A DNA stretch of 50,796 nucleotides, taken from the NCBI RefSeq assembly GCF_017349295.1, contig NZ_JAFMPK010000041.1:1-50796 (forward strand). The letters are read 5' to 3'. Origin of the DNA: Myceligenerans salitolerans (GTDB lineage Bacteria > Actinomycetota > Actinomycetes > Actinomycetales > Cellulomonadaceae). The notes beneath the pieces were generated by a model. It saw only the letters and a list, made by a program, of their open reading frames with translations, searched no databases and was not told the DNA's origin. Shown here one piece after another: positions 32,166-41,781 of the stretch; position 1 is the stretch's first letter; each line of letters starts with the position of its first letter. The translations under genes were made by a program, and so were the position numbers.

Positions 32166-32756
32166 ATGGATCGGAAGATCCTTCGCATTCGCATTTCTGT
32201 AGCCGTGTCGGTGAGTGCGCTGGTGCTCTCCGCCGCCGCGTGGGGGCCCGGGCTCGACGGCCCGGCCAGGCACGGGAACGACGGGCTCCGTGTGCTCGTC
32301 GGGCCGGGCGACGGCGGCGAGACGAGGTCGGTGCGCGCGGCCGTGCGGGCCTGGTCCGCGGAGTCGGGACAAAGGGCGACCGTGCGCGTCGCGGCCGACA
32401 TGCCCCGGCAGCTGTCCCAGCAGTTCGCGGGCGGCAATCCGCCGGACGTGTTCGCGCTCGACGCCGAGGAGCTCACGGCGTACGCCACCCGAGGATTCCT
32501 GCGCCCGTACGGCGGCGACCTGCCCGGTGCCGAGCACGTCGACCCGGCGCTCGTCGAGACGTTCACCGTCGGCGGCGAGCTGGTCTGCGCGCCGAAGGCC
32601 CCGGCGCACGGCGCCACGGGGCCGTCGGCGGGAGGAACCGACGGCGCCGCTTCGTTCGGGGAGTGCTGGGGGGTCGCCGCCGAGTCGACCGATCCGGAGG
32701 CAGCGGTGGACCTGGTGCGACACCTCACCCGGCACTTGGTCGACACCGCGGGATGA
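32166..32756 (+). pseudogene. Remnant or miniature of an extracellular solute-binding protein
   Basis: 196 residues against about 420 for the family. The N-terminal part is recognisable: a signal-like segment, LRVLVGPGDGGETRSVRAAV, then QLSQQFAGGNPPDVFALDAE and RGFLRPYGGDLP, as in sugar ABC-transporter binding proteins. After ELVCAPKA the central and C-terminal lobes are gone, and a short piece resembling the end of the protein (TDPEAAVDLVRHL) follows. The signal region has no lipobox cysteine (LSAAAWG). No permease genes are adjacent. I read it as a gene with a large internal deletion that stayed in frame. Confidence 0.6.
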
Positions 32757-32838
32757 GCGGCTCCGCGGGATGAGCAGCTTCACGAGGGAGCGGCTCCGCC
32801 GGACAGGGGCCGCGCCGCGGCCCACCGCGTCCTGGGGA

Positions 32839-32914
32839 TGGTGCGCCTGATTGGATTCGAACCAACGACACCCGCTTTAGGAGAGCGGTGCTCTATCCAC
32901 TGAGCTACAGGCGC
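32839..32914 (-). tRNA. tRNA-Arg, anticodon CCT
   Basis: Minus-strand cloverleaf including an encoded CCA. The acceptor is GCGCCTG/CAGGCGC, the D arm starts TAGCTCAGTGGATAGAGC, the anticodon stem CCGCT/AGCGG encloses CTCCTAA (anticodon CCT, reads AGG), and the T arm holds GGTTCGAATCC. There is no direct repeat nearby, so no element is inserted here. Confidence 0.95.
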
Positions 32915-32948
32915 TCGGGCACACAGCCTAGCGTGAATGCGCTCGCGT

Positions 32949-33905
32949 TCACGCCCGGACGACGACCGGCACGCCTGCGGGGAGGTCCTTGACCGCGTCG
33001 AACCCGGCGGGCGTGAGCCGGACGCACCCGTTGCTGATCTCCTGCCCCTGGCCGACACCGACGTGCAGCGCGGTCGCGGCGTAGTCGACCCCGGCGAAGG
33101 TGTCCAGCGTCTCGGACTGCGCCGACAGGAACAGGCTCAGCCCCGTGTTGGACGCCATGGTGACGGTCATGACCTGCGCCACGCCCTGCGGCGTCGGCGT
33201 GCTCGGGGCGCCGACGCCGGCGGGAACGGTGACGCGGTTCGCGCCGTCGTCGACCACGACGGTGCGGTCGGAGAGGTCCACGACGATCGAGCGGTCCTCC
33301 CGTTCGAGCAGCACGGACTTCTTCTGCACCCAGCCGGCCGCTCCGTTCACGGCCCCCGGGTCCGAGGACGGGAGCGCACCGCGGCCGTAGGGCAGGAGCA
33401 CCTTGATCCAGTCCCCGCGGTCCTTCAGGACGAGCCAGCGGGCGTCGTAGTCGTACTGCCTGTCGGCCAGTGCGAGGCGCGGCATGGCCGAGACATCGGG
33501 CTCGGCCCACACGGGCGTGCGTTCCTGTCTCGGGACGGCGACCGCGCCGGGCAGGTCGTCGAGCGTGGCCGCCTTCGAGCGGGGCATCCGCGGCATGACG
33601 GACTCGATGGTCGGGACCTCGAGCGACGACAGGTCGAACTCGGCAGGGGTCGGGCTCGGCGTGGGAGAGGGGGGCGGTGACGAACTCGGCACGGGGCTCT
33701 CGGTGGCCGGCGGTGCCGCCTCGGCCGCCCATCGTGCGGTCGGGTCGTCACGAAGCACGGTCGCCGCTCCGACCACGGCGATGAGGAGCAGTGCGACGAC
33801 CCCGCCGACGAGCGCCACGATCCAGCCCCGGCTCAGCGTGGTCCCGGAACGTGCGTCCGACCCGGCGAGCAGACCGGTGCCCGGCGGTCTCTCGGAAGCG
33901 TTCAC
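32949..33905 (-). CDS. L,D-transpeptidase (YkuD domain), membrane-anchored
   Basis: A 318-residue protein that would cross-link peptidoglycan (3-3 links) outside the membrane. The GTG at 33905 is favoured by GGAGGTGA just upstream; an ATG five codons earlier is possible. A short cytoplasmic N-terminus is followed by one transmembrane helix (WIVALVGGVVALLLIAVVGA), a Pro/Ser-rich linker (PSSSPPPSPTPSPTP), and the catalytic YkuD domain with HVGVGQGQEISNGCVRL, containing the His, Ser and nucleophile Cys. Family and active site are clear. It is divergent from the DUF2637 gene. Confidence 0.92.
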   Translation of the reverse strand: MNASERPPGTGLLAGSDARSGTTLSRGWIVALVGGVVALLLIAVVGAATVLRDDPTARWAAEAAPPATESPVPSSSPPPSPTPSPTPAEFDLSSLEVPTIESVMPRMPRSKAATLDDLPGAVAVPRQERTPVWAEPDVSAMPRLALADRQYDYDARWLVLKDRGDWIKVLLPYGRGALPSSDPGAVNGAAGWVQKKSVLLEREDRSIVVDLSDRTVVVDDGANRVTVPAGVGAPSTPTPQGVAQVMTVTMASNTGLSLFLSAQSETLDTFAGVDYAATALHVGVGQGQEISNGCVRLTPAGFDAVKDLPAGVPVVVRA

Positions 33906-34039
33906 CCCCGTCACCTCCATCCGCGACTCATTGTGCCGGAGGATCGGCCGCTCGGCCTCGAGCGAAAACGGAATGTCATACAAGTCCGATATCTTGCTGC
34001 CGCACGCGCCCCGCACCCCCAGCTTCCGAGGAGAGTCCA

Positions 34040-35527
34040 GTGCCCCCCACCCCGCAGCAGCTCCGCTCACGCAAACTGGTGCTGACTGCCGCCGTTTCCG
34101 TCGCACTGGTCTCCACGGGTTCCGCCTATCTGGCGATGGTGCAGTTCGGCATCGACGTGCTGGCGATGGACCCCGCCACGGCGTACGCCACCGCCGGTGT
34201 CTTCGAGCTCTCCCTGGTGACGGTGGCCCTCCTGGCCCGAGAGGCGGCCAAGGACAACCGTCCGGGCGGCACGCTGCTCACCCTGACGTGGGCGCTGTCG
34301 TCCGCGTCGGGGGCGTTCGCCGCCTGGCACGAGGTCTTCATCGGGCACCCCCTGGGCGCGGCCATCTTCCGGTTTCTCGTCCCGCTGCTGGCCGCCCTGA
34401 TGTGGCACCTGGCTCTCATCGGGGACCGCCACCTCGCCACCGGGATGTCCTGGTCCGGCATGCGTCAGGCACGGCGGATGCACGCGCTCTTCCTGACCAC
34501 GGAGGACCTGTTCCGGGCGCAGAGCCTGCTCGACGGATCGCGGTCGTCCCGCCGGCGGTTGATGCGCGCCGAGGGAGCGCGGCGTCGTGCCCGGTCGATC
34601 GCGTTGCGCACCGTCCCTCCCACCGAGATGCGCGCGCAGGTGGCGGCCTGGGCCGAGGCCCTCTCCGCCGTCGGCGACGGCACGGCCGACGTCGCCCGCC
34701 TGCACGCCGACGACCGGCGGCGGCTCGCCGGCGTGCTCGGGGGCGAGGGCGAGCCGAGCGCGCCGGAGTACGAGCGCCGAGCGACCGACGCCGTCGTCGC
34801 CGAGCTCGGGGCCACCAGGTCCGCCCTGCCGGGCCGCACGGCCGGGAACGCGACGAGGATCGCCCCTGCCGGCGACGTCCCGAGGATCGCGCCCGCGGAA
34901 CCCGGTGGAACGCGGATCACGGCCGTCGAGACGACGGAGAGCCAGGCCATCGAGGGTGAGTGGACGCCTGCCCAGCGTCCTGAGTTCGCCGACCGCCCGG
35001 GCACCGGCCCGGACCCGCTGACCGCGGCGGCCGTGTCCGGTGAGGCGGGCGAACGACGGCGGCTTCCCGGCGCACGTGCCGCCGCGTCCGTGGCCGCGCT
35101 GACCGGAGCGGCTCCGCACGCGGCCGGGGTGCGCCCGATCGGCGCGCCGGCGCCGCACGCTCCCGTGCCCGTGCGGCCTCCGACCGGCGCGATCCCCGTC
35201 GCCACCGTCGCGGCCCAGACCGAGCCCGTCGAACGGCGTCGTCCGGCAGCACGCGACGACCGCCGCACGGAGGTGCGGTCCTCCGCGCCGGCTCCACGGG
35301 CGGACGAGGCCGGCCGCCGCGCGGGGTCCGGCCGGAGCGCCACACCCACCGAGCGGCAGCCCGGCTCGCGACTCGACGAGGCCACGGTGAACCGCATCAT
35401 CGACCTCTTCGCCCAGGGTGTGACGGTCAGGTCCATCGCGAAGCAGCTGAAGGTGGCCGAGAGCACCGTCCGCAAGCACCTCAAGAACTTCGAGGCCACC
35501 GGTTCGATCCCGGTCGTCCGGACCTGA
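34040..35527 (+). CDS. Chromosomal DUF2637 membrane protein fused to a helix-turn-helix
   Basis: A 495-residue protein from a GTG with GAGGAG about 7 nt upstream. Residues about 10-135 form a DUF2637 membrane domain that differs from the element's protein at only about 13 of 148 aligned positions by eye. The shared similarity runs on into the basic helical part (ARRRARSIALRTVPP). A long Pro/Ala-rich linker of about 190 residues leads to a recombinase/sigma-type HTH (VNRIIDLFAQGVTVRSIAKQ, then LKVAESTVRKHLKNFE). The gene is outside the element and has no flanking transfer genes. It may be a resident cell-division or DNA-linked membrane factor, or a domesticated spd gene. Confidence 0.8.
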   Translation: MPPTPQQLRSRKLVLTAAVSVALVSTGSAYLAMVQFGIDVLAMDPATAYATAGVFELSLVTVALLAREAAKDNRPGGTLLTLTWALSSASGAFAAWHEVFIGHPLGAAIFRFLVPLLAALMWHLALIGDRHLATGMSWSGMRQARRMHALFLTTEDLFRAQSLLDGSRSSRRRLMRAEGARRRARSIALRTVPPTEMRAQVAAWAEALSAVGDGTADVARLHADDRRRLAGVLGGEGEPSAPEYERRATDAVVAELGATRSALPGRTAGNATRIAPAGDVPRIAPAEPGGTRITAVETTESQAIEGEWTPAQRPEFADRPGTGPDPLTAAAVSGEAGERRRLPGARAAASVAALTGAAPHAAGVRPIGAPAPHAPVPVRPPTGAIPVATVAAQTEPVERRRPAARDDRRTEVRSSAPAPRADEAGRRAGSGRSATPTERQPGSRLDEATVNRIIDLFAQGVTVRSIAKQLKVAESTVRKHLKNFEATGSIPVVRT

Positions 35528-35546
35528 GGTCTCCTCCGGGCCGCGG

Positions 35547-35615
35547 GAGCCGCGAACCCCTTGTTCCCGGGCGGTCGGCACCGGCCGACGCCCGCATACG
35601 GGCGGTTCGCGGCTC
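35547..35615. terminator. Branched bidirectional terminator between DUF2637 and xylB genes
   Basis: GAGCCGCGAACC (35547-35558) pairs perfectly with GGTTCGCGGCTC (35604-35615). Inside are further stems, for example GCCCG-CATA-CGGGC at 35590-35603 and a CGGTCGG/CCGGCCG pair. It lies between convergent genes and could stop transcription from both sides. Confidence 0.7.
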
Positions 35616-35622
35616 TCGTCGC

Positions 35623-37149
35623 TCAGACCAGGTCGCGGACCCTGGCGTACTGCTCGCGGATGACGGGGCGGGGATCCGCCGCCAGCGTGGTCGCGATCGT
35701 CGCCGACCAGGCGGGCGGCTCGGGAACGGCGGTCGCACCCGCGTCCGTCGTCGGCTCCGAGCCCGCCTTCTCCGCCGTCGCGAGCACCCATGCCGCCTGG
35801 CGGGCGGCGCCGTCGGCGACGTACTCGCCGGGCTCCGGCACGGCGATTGGCAGGCCGAAGACCTGCGGGGCGATCTCCTGGACGGCCGGCGACTGGGCCG
35901 CGCCACCGATGAGCATGACCCGCTCGACGGGCACGCCCTGCGCCCGCAGGGCGTCGAGGCCGTCCGCCAGCCCGCACAGCATGCCCTCGACGTAGGCGCG
36001 CGCGAGGTGCGGACGGGTCGAGGTCGCCAGGCGGATGCCGTGCAGTGTTCCGGTGGCGTCGGGCCGGTTCGGTGTGCGCTCCCCCTCCAGGTACGGGACG
36101 AGAACCAGACCGTCGGAGCCTGCCGGTGCCCGCAGCGCGAGCGACGCGAGCTCGTCGAAGTCGGCGCCGAGCACCTCGCGGGCGGCGTCCAGCACGCGCG
36201 CCGCGTTGAGGGTGACCGCGAGCATCAGGGCGTTGCCCGTCGCGTCGGCGAAGCCGTTGATCGCTCCCGATCCGTCGGCGGTACGCCGCGGCGCCACCGC
36301 GGACACGACACCCGACGTGCCGATCGAGATCGCGACGTCACCGGGCGTCATGCCCGCGCCCAGCGCCGCACCGGCGTTGTCACCGGCCCCCGGGCCGATG
36401 AGGGCACCGCCGTCGACGTCGGCGCCTGCCACCGAAGGGTGCGCGACGCCGCCGGACTCGGCAGGGCCCAGCACACGGGGCAGGACGACGTCGTCCCGCC
36501 CGAGGGCCATGCGGAGCAGGTCCGGCCGGTACTCCCCGGCGCCGTCCGCGCCCTGGGCGTCGTAGTAGCCCGTGCCGGACGCGTCGGACCGGTCTGTGAA
36601 CAGCGCGTTCAGGTCCGGGCCGAGCGGAGCGCTCGGGTCGCCCGCCGGACCGTAGCCGGCGATGCGCCACGACAGCCAGTCGTGCGGGAGCGCGACGGCG
36701 GCGACCTTCGCGGCGTTCTCGGGCTCGCTGTCGTGCAGCCAGCGGAGCTTCGTCACGGTGAGGGACGCGACCAGCACCGACCCGACGGCGTCGGCCCACC
36801 GCTGCGCCCCTGCGGCGCGATCACCGTCACCCAGCTCGGTGATCAGCGACTCCGCGGCACCGGCGGAACGGGTGTCGTTCCACAGGAGCGCGTCGCGGAT
36901 CACGCGGCCCTCGGTGTCGAGCACGACCATGCCGTGCTGCTGGCCGCCGACGGCGATCGCGGCCACGTCGGCGAGGCCCCCTGCGGCCTCGGCGGCCCGG
37001 GTGAACGCGGTCCACCAGTGGTCGGGGTGGACCTCGGTGCCGTCGGGGTGCTTGGCGGAGCCGGACCGGACCAGTTCCCCGGTGGCGGCGTCACGGACGA
37101 CGATCTTGCAGGACTGCGTGGACGTGTCCACGCCGGCGACGAGGGGCAT
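35623..37149 (-). CDS. xylB: Xylulokinase
   Basis: A 508-residue FGGY-family kinase that phosphorylates D-xylulose with ATP, feeding the pentose phosphate pathway. The N-terminal phosphate loop is [23 protein letters not shown] follows, then [18 protein letters not shown], the catalytic Asp in [25 protein letters not shown], and the C-terminal [19 protein letters not shown] precedes the ATG. It is downstream of xylA on the same strand, with a 192-bp gap holding a strong hairpin. Confidence 0.95.
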   Translation of the reverse strand: MPLVAGVDTSTQSCKIVVRDAATGELVRSGSAKHPDGTEVHPDHWWTAFTRAAEAAGGLADVAAIAVGGQQHGMVVLDTEGRVIRDALLWNDTRSAGAAESLITELGDGDRAAGAQRWADAVGSVLVASLTVTKLRWLHDSEPENAAKVAAVALPHDWLSWRIAGYGPAGDPSAPLGPDLNALFTDRSDASGTGYYDAQGADGAGEYRPDLLRMALGRDDVVLPRVLGPAESGGVAHPSVAGADVDGGALIGPGAGDNAGAALGAGMTPGDVAISIGTSGVVSAVAPRRTADGSGAINGFADATGNALMLAVTLNAARVLDAAREVLGADFDELASLALRAPAGSDGLVLVPYLEGERTPNRPDATGTLHGIRLATSTRPHLARAYVEGMLCGLADGLDALRAQGVPVERVMLIGGAAQSPAVQEIAPQVFGLPIAVPEPGEYVADGAARQAAWVLATAEKAGSEPTTDAGATAVPEPPAWSATIATTLAADPRPVIREQYARVRDLV

Positions 37150-37263
37150 CGGTGCTCCAGGGTTTCGCGGTGGGTGCGCTGTGCGGGGCAGAGGGACGGG
37201 CGCGAGGCCGCCCTCGTGGTCCGAGGGTATGCGGCTGCCCGGGGAGCCCCGCCGTGCGTCGCC

Positions 37264-37295
37264 GTGCGGCCGGGCAGGTGCTTGCCCGGCCGCAC
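37264..37295. terminator. Hairpin between xylA and xylB
   Basis: GTGCGGCCGGGCA and TGCCCGGCCGCAC form a perfect 13-bp stem with a 6-nt loop, in the gap between xylA (upstream) and xylB (downstream). With no T-tract it may act as an attenuator or 3' stabiliser that sets different xylA and xylB levels. Confidence 0.6.
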
Positions 37296-37341
37296 GTGAA
37301 GCCCGGCGACGGGACCGGCCCGCCGCGTGGCCTCGCCGGCG

Positions 37342-38499
37342 TCAGCCGATGAGGTGCTTCAGGGCGAGCTGGTGGAGGCGGACCAGTCCGTAGTCGCGCT
37401 CCGCCAGCGCGTCGACGTCGTACGTCTCGTCCGAGGCGAGGAACTGCTCGATGGTCTCGCCCGCGGCCAGCGTGGACTCGCCGAGCTCGAGGATGCCGGC
37501 GTGCTCGAAGGCGGCCTGCACCTCGGAATCGGCCCGGTACGCCGCGGCCTTGGCCGCGAGCATGTCGTAGGTGGCCATGTTCGCCTTGGCCGACTCCCAC
37601 ACACCGTCGAGGTGCTCGGTACGCGACGGCTTGTAGTCGAAGTGGCGCGGTCCCTCGTAGCGCGGGCCGCCGTTCGGCGCACCGTTCTCCAGCAGGTCGA
37701 CCGTGAAGAACGCCGAGAGCAGGTCACCGTGGCCGAACACCAGGTCCTGGTCGTACTTCGGCCCGTGCTGGCCGTTCAGGTCGATGTGGAACAGCTTGCC
37801 GCAGTACAGCGCGAGCGCGAGGCCGTGCGTGTAGTTCAGGCCCGCCATCTGCTCGTGCCCGGTCTCCGGGTTGAGGCCCACGATGTCACCGTTGTCGAGC
37901 GTGTCGATCAGCGCGATGGCGTGACCGATGGTGGGCGCGAAGATGTCGCCGCGCGGCTCGTTCGGCTTGGGCTCCAGCGCGATCCTCAGGTCGTAACCCT
38001 GGGACTTGATGTAGGCGGCGACCGTGTCGATGCCCTCCGCGTAGCGTGCGTGGGCCGAGACCAGGTCCTTCGAGTTGTCGTACTCGGTGCCCTCGCGGCC
38101 ACCCCACATGACGAAGGTCGAGGCGCCCATCTCGGCGGCCAGATCGACGTTGCGCAGTACCTTGCGCAGGCCGAAACGGCGGACCTGCCGGTTGTTCGAG
38201 GTGAACGCGCCGTCCTTGAAGACGGGGTGCGTGAAGGTGTTGGTGGTGACCATCTCGCAGACCAGGCCGCTCTCCTCGGCGGCCTTCTTCACCGAGTCGA
38301 TGTGCGCCTGCCGGGCCGACTCGTCGGCGTCGAACGGGAACACGTCGTTGTCGTGGAACGTGAAGCCCCACGCGCCGAGGTCGGCGAGCTTGCGGATGGA
38401 CTCCGCCGGGTCGAGGTCCGGGCGGGTGGCGGAACCGAACGGGTCCTGAGCGTTCCAGCCGATGGTCCAGAGGCCGAAGGAGTACTTGATGTCGCTCAC
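37342..38499 (-). CDS. xylA: Xylose isomerase
   Basis: A 385-residue protein, the usual length for the actinobacterial class. It converts D-xylose to D-xylulose (and glucose to fructose) with two divalent metals. The GTG at 38499 is set by GAGGAGAT upstream. Catalytic His is in [12 protein letters not shown]; metal and catalytic residues are in [30 protein letters not shown] and [11 protein letters not shown]. All are present. It is divergent from a ROK regulator, so it is probably induced by xylose. It forms the xyl operon with xylB; no xylose transporter is in the window. Confidence 0.96.
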   Translation of the reverse strand: MSDIKYSFGLWTIGWNAQDPFGSATRPDLDPAESIRKLADLGAWGFTFHDNDVFPFDADESARQAHIDSVKKAAEESGLVCEMVTTNTFTHPVFKDGAFTSNNRQVRRFGLRKVLRNVDLAAEMGASTFVMWGGREGTEYDNSKDLVSAHARYAEGIDTVAAYIKSQGYDLRIALEPKPNEPRGDIFAPTIGHAIALIDTLDNGDIVGLNPETGHEQMAGLNYTHGLALALYCGKLFHIDLNGQHGPKYDQDLVFGHGDLLSAFFTVDLLENGAPNGGPRYEGPRHFDYKPSRTEHLDGVWESAKANMATYDMLAAKAAAYRADSEVQAAFEHAGILELGESTLAAGETIEQFLASDETYDVDALAERDYGLVRLHQLALKHLIG

Positions 38500-38607
38500 G
38501 GGGATCTCCTCGTCGAGGTCGGCCCACGCGCAGGACGGTGCGCCCCTGCGACATCGCGGGCCCATTTGTTGTACGGATGAACTATCTACCGAACACTCCG
38601 CTACAGT
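38500..38607. promoter_or_regulatory. Divergent control region of xylA and the ROK regulator
   Basis: This gap has an AT-richer patch (38563-38607) holding TTTGTTGTACGG and TACCGAACA, an imperfect inverted repeat that could be the regulator's operator. TACAGT at 38602-38607 ends 6 nt before the ROK gene's GTG, a leaderless-type -10. Confidence 0.5.
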
Positions 38608-38613
38608 CAAGGC

Positions 38614-40029
38614 GTGACCACGACGACGGCGGCCTCCAGGCAACACACCTTGCGCGAGCGCAACCTCGAACTCGTGGCACGAGCCGTCTTCGAGGCGCCG
38701 GAGCCACCGTCCCGCGCGGCCGTCGCCGCGGCGACCGGCCTCACGCGCGCCACCGTCTCGACCCTGATCGACCAGCTCGTCGGTGCACGCCTGCTGCGCG
38801 AGCTTCCCGCCGTCGCCGACGGCCGCGCCGGCCGGCCCGCCGTACCGCTCGTGCCCGCCGGTCGATCCGTCCTCGGCCTCGGACTCGAGGTGAACGTCGA
38901 CTACCTCGGCGCCCGAGCGATCGACCTCACGGGCACCGTGGTGGCCGAACGCGTGCTGCCGGGCGCCTTCCACGACAGCGACCCCGGCGAGGTCCTCGGC
39001 GAGCTGGGCCGGATCGCACGCGGCATCGCCCAGGACGTCCGGCACGGGGACATGCGCCTGGCCGGCGCCCGCCTGGCGCTGCCCGGTCTGGTCGACGCCC
39101 GCGCCGGCGTCCTCGACGTCGCCCCCAACCTCGGCTGGTCGTCCGTGGAGCCCGCGCCCCTGCTCGACGTCCCCGGCCTGCCCGTGGAGATCGCCAACGA
39201 GGCGAAGCTCGCGGCGCTCGCCGAGCTGGCGGGCCCCGGCCTCACCGGCGGCGGCCCCCAGAACGGTCCGCCGGGAGCTCTCGTACCCGACTCGTTCCTG
39301 TACGTCTCCGGCGACGTCGGCATCGGGGCGGCGGTCGTCGTCGGCCGCGAGCTGTTCCTCGGCGAACGCGGCTGGAACGGCGAGGTGGGACACGTCGTCG
39401 TCGACCCGGCCGGGCCGCGCTGTTCCTGCGGGGCGCGCGGCTGCCTCGAGCAGTTCGCCGGCAAGGAGGCACTGGCCCGTGCCGCGGGACTGCCTGCCGA
39501 CGCACCGCTCGGCGACCTCCTCGTCCTGCTCGGCACGCCGGACCCGGGAACCGCGGAGGGCGGCATACCGGGCCCGGGGACCGCCGAGGGCGGCACGCCG
39601 GGCCAGGGTGCCGCGGAGGGCGGCCCGACCGGCCCGAGCGCGGAGAGCGGCTCGCGAGCGGCTCGCGGACCCGGAGCGGAGGCCGGGCCGGACACAGCGG
39701 CCGACGGAGCCACGGGCCCCTCCCCCGACCCGTCGGCCCGGCACGCTGCCAGGGCTGCCGTACGGCGGGCCGGGAGCGCCCTGGGGTCCGCGCTCGCCGA
39801 CTTCGTGAACCTGGTCGACGTGCACACCGTCGTGCTCGGCGGCATCTACACCGAGCTCCTGCCGTGGCTGCGGCCGGAGGTCGAGACGGTCCTGGCCGAA
39901 AGAGTGCTCGCGGCGCCGTTCGTGGAGCTGGAGGTGCGTGCGGCCCAGGCGGGCCCGCAGGCGGCACTCACCGGAGGCGCCCGCGAGGTGCTGCGCGGAG
40001 TCCTCGCCGATCCGGCGGCCTGGACCTGA
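38614..40029 (+). CDS. ROK-family transcriptional regulator (XylR-like)
   Basis: A 471-residue protein. The N-terminal winged helix ([20 protein letters not shown]) binds DNA. The ROK sugar-kinase-like domain follows, with [22 protein letters not shown] and the zinc site [10 protein letters not shown]. It is divergent from xylA, the classic position of the xylose repressor. It carries an unusual insert of about 65 Gly/Pro/Ala-rich residues after LLVLLGTPD, partly encoded by three 30-bp tandem repeats (39541-39630). The insert is in a loop position and may not harm function. Confidence 0.9.
   Translation: MTTTTAASRQHTLRERNLELVARAVFEAPEPPSRAAVAAATGLTRATVSTLIDQLVGARLLRELPAVADGRAGRPAVPLVPAGRSVLGLGLEVNVDYLGARAIDLTGTVVAERVLPGAFHDSDPGEVLGELGRIARGIAQDVRHGDMRLAGARLALPGLVDARAGVLDVAPNLGWSSVEPAPLLDVPGLPVEIANEAKLAALAELAGPGLTGGGPQNGPPGALVPDSFLYVSGDVGIGAAVVVGRELFLGERGWNGEVGHVVVDPAGPRCSCGARGCLEQFAGKEALARAAGLPADAPLGDLLVLLGTPDPGTAEGGIPGPGTAEGGTPGQGAAEGGPTGPSAESGSRAARGPGAEAGPDTAADGATGPSPDPSARHAARAAVRRAGSALGSALADFVNLVDVHTVVLGGIYTELLPWLRPEVETVLAERVLAAPFVELEVRAAQAGPQAALTGGAREVLRGVLADPAAWT
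39541..39630 (+). repeat. Three 30-bp tandem repeats in the ROK gene
   Basis: Units at 39541, 39571 and 39601 encode a degenerate PGTAEGG(I/T)PG decapeptide. A further, more diverged piece follows. Such an array can change copy number by slippage without breaking the frame. Confidence 0.75.
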
Positions 40030-40077
40030 CGAGCGCCCTCGGGGGCGCGAGGGCTCCGCGGCCGGGGTCCGGATACG

Positions 40078-40117
40078 CGTGACGCCCCTCCGGCAGGGGG
40101 TCCGAAGGGGCGTCACG
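40078..40117. terminator. Terminator after the ROK gene
   Basis: CGTGACGCCCCT (40078-40089) and AGGGGCGTCACG (40106-40117) form a perfect 12-bp stem with a 16-nt loop, 49 bp after the ROK stop. There is no U-tract, as is common for actinobacterial terminators. Confidence 0.75.
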
Positions 40118-40383
40118 ATCGGGCCGGAGCCCGATGGGGTATGACGGTGCGCACCGCGCAGGGGGCGGGCGATGCGCACCGTCTGCCCAGAAGTCTGCAC
40201 CCGATCGGGGCGTGCGTCAACACAACTTTGGACGCTCGTCCATGTTCGTTCGCCACCTGCGCAAACACTCGAGCGGTGGCCGCGCCGCAGCCGGTATCCC
40301 CGGCGGTTGCGCTGCTCAGAGCCATCCCTCCGCGGGGAAAAAAGCTGCTTGTCTTCGCAGTTTCCCCATAGAATCCCGACCTC
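40118..40383. other. Promoter-containing gap before the MFS gene
   Basis: I see no convincing gene. A 76-residue frame at 40141 has no ribosome site or family resemblance. TAGAAT at 40369-40374, 9 nt before the GTG, is a likely -10 box, with TTGTCT at 40349 as a closely spaced -35. AT-rich bases near 40337-40345 (an A7 run) may aid promoter activity. Confidence 0.5.
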
Positions 40384-41613
40384 GTGACCAAGTTCGTCGA
40401 GGCCGTCTTCCCAGAACGTATGGGACGGTCGTTCAGGTGGCTCGTCGGTTCTTCCTGGGTGAGCAACATCGGCGACGGGATCGCGATGGCCGCCGGGCCG
40501 CTCCTCGTGGCATCGCAGACGAGTTCCCCCTTCCTCGTGGCCCTCGCGGCGCTGCTCAACAAGCTGCCGTGGCTGCTGTTCGGGCTCTGGGCCGGAGCGA
40601 TCGCCGACCGGGTGGACCGCCGCCGACTGGTGATCGTGGCGGACGCGCTGCGGGTCCTCGTGATCGCCGCGCTCGGTGCCTTCATCGTCACCGATACCGT
40701 GAACATCACCATCGTGCTGGCTGTGATGCTCGCCCTCGGCGTCGCCGAGGTGTTCGCCGACACCACGAGCCAGACCCTCATGCCGATGCTCGTGCCCAAG
40801 AAGGACCTGGCGATCGGCCACGCCCGGCTGCAGGCGGGCTTCCTCACGGCGAACCAGCTCGCGGGTCCGCCGCTGGGTGCGTTCCTGTTCGCCGCCGGAA
40901 TGGTGTGGCCCTTCCTCGTCCAGGCGGTGGCGGTCTCTCTGGCCATCGTGCTCATCGCCCAGGTGGTCACGCCCCGCGGCCCCGTGCGGGGCGACATCAG
41001 CACGCACATCCGCCAGGACATCGCCGACGGCCTCCGCTGGGTGTGGCGCACCCCGGCCGTGCGCACCCTGATGCTCACGATCCTCACGTTCAACATCACC
41101 TACGCCGCGCCGATCGGTGTCCTCGTGCTCTACGCGACGGAGCACCTGGGCATGAGCCAGCTCGAGTTCGGCCTGCTGACGACGGCGATGGCCCTCGGCG
41201 GCCTGCTCAGCACCGCCGTGTTCGACAAGCTCCAGCGGCGGTTTCCCTTCGCCACGATCATGCGGGTGGTGCTGAGCTGCGAGGTGCTCTGGCACCTGGT
41301 TCTCGCCGTCAACACCACCGAGTGGGGCGCCTTCGCCGCGATGTTCGCGTTCGGCGCCTACTCGTTCCTCTGGGGCGCCATCTCGAACGCCGTACGGCAA
41401 CGGGCCACGCCGATGGAACTGCAGGGGCGCGTGGGCTCGCTCAACATGGTGTCGGTCTTCGGCGGCATCCTGCTCGGCAACGCCCTGGGCGGAGTGATCG
41501 CCGAGCACTGGGGACTGACGGCACCGTTCTGGTTCGGGTTCGTGGGCGCCGGGATCACGCTCGCGCTGATCTGGCGCGCCCTGGGCCACATCGCCCACGC
41601 GGAGTCGGACTGA
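40384..41613 (+). CDS. MFS transporter (EntS/MFS_3 type)
   Basis: A 409-residue membrane protein with about 12 predicted helices. The MFS loop 2-3 signature is [41 protein letters not shown] at the N-terminus and [20 protein letters not shown] in the second half are typical of the MFS_3 group that includes enterobactin and macrolide exporters. The substrate is unknown. It stands alone, with its own promoter. Confidence 0.88.
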   Translation: MTKFVEAVFPERMGRSFRWLVGSSWVSNIGDGIAMAAGPLLVASQTSSPFLVALAALLNKLPWLLFGLWAGAIADRVDRRRLVIVADALRVLVIAALGAFIVTDTVNITIVLAVMLALGVAEVFADTTSQTLMPMLVPKKDLAIGHARLQAGFLTANQLAGPPLGAFLFAAGMVWPFLVQAVAVSLAIVLIAQVVTPRGPVRGDISTHIRQDIADGLRWVWRTPAVRTLMLTILTFNITYAAPIGVLVLYATEHLGMSQLEFGLLTTAMALGGLLSTAVFDKLQRRFPFATIMRVVLSCEVLWHLVLAVNTTEWGAFAAMFAFGAYSFLWGAISNAVRQRATPMELQGRVGSLNMVSVFGGILLGNALGGVIAEHWGLTAPFWFGFVGAGITLALIWRALGHIAHAESD

Positions 41614-41781
41614 CCGGAGCAGTCGTCGTCCCCCCCGTCGCCGCGGGCCGGGGAACATCGCCGCGGGCGGCCGAGCGTCGCCACGGGCGGGCCGGATCCG
41701 CGTGCGGACGTGACGGTTCGACGTCGTTCCAGCCTGCGGGCCGAGACCGCCCGGCACGGGCGACCGGTAGGATCGCGGCCG

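Noticed and set aside
32839-32914. tRNA-Arg as a second integration site
   Set aside because: I find no direct repeat of the tRNA 3' end nearby and no integrase gene; the adjacent solute-binding remnant is better explained by deletion.
40141-40371. 76-aa plus-strand frame in the gap before the MFS gene
   Set aside because: No ribosome site, no family resemblance, and it overlaps the probable promoter.
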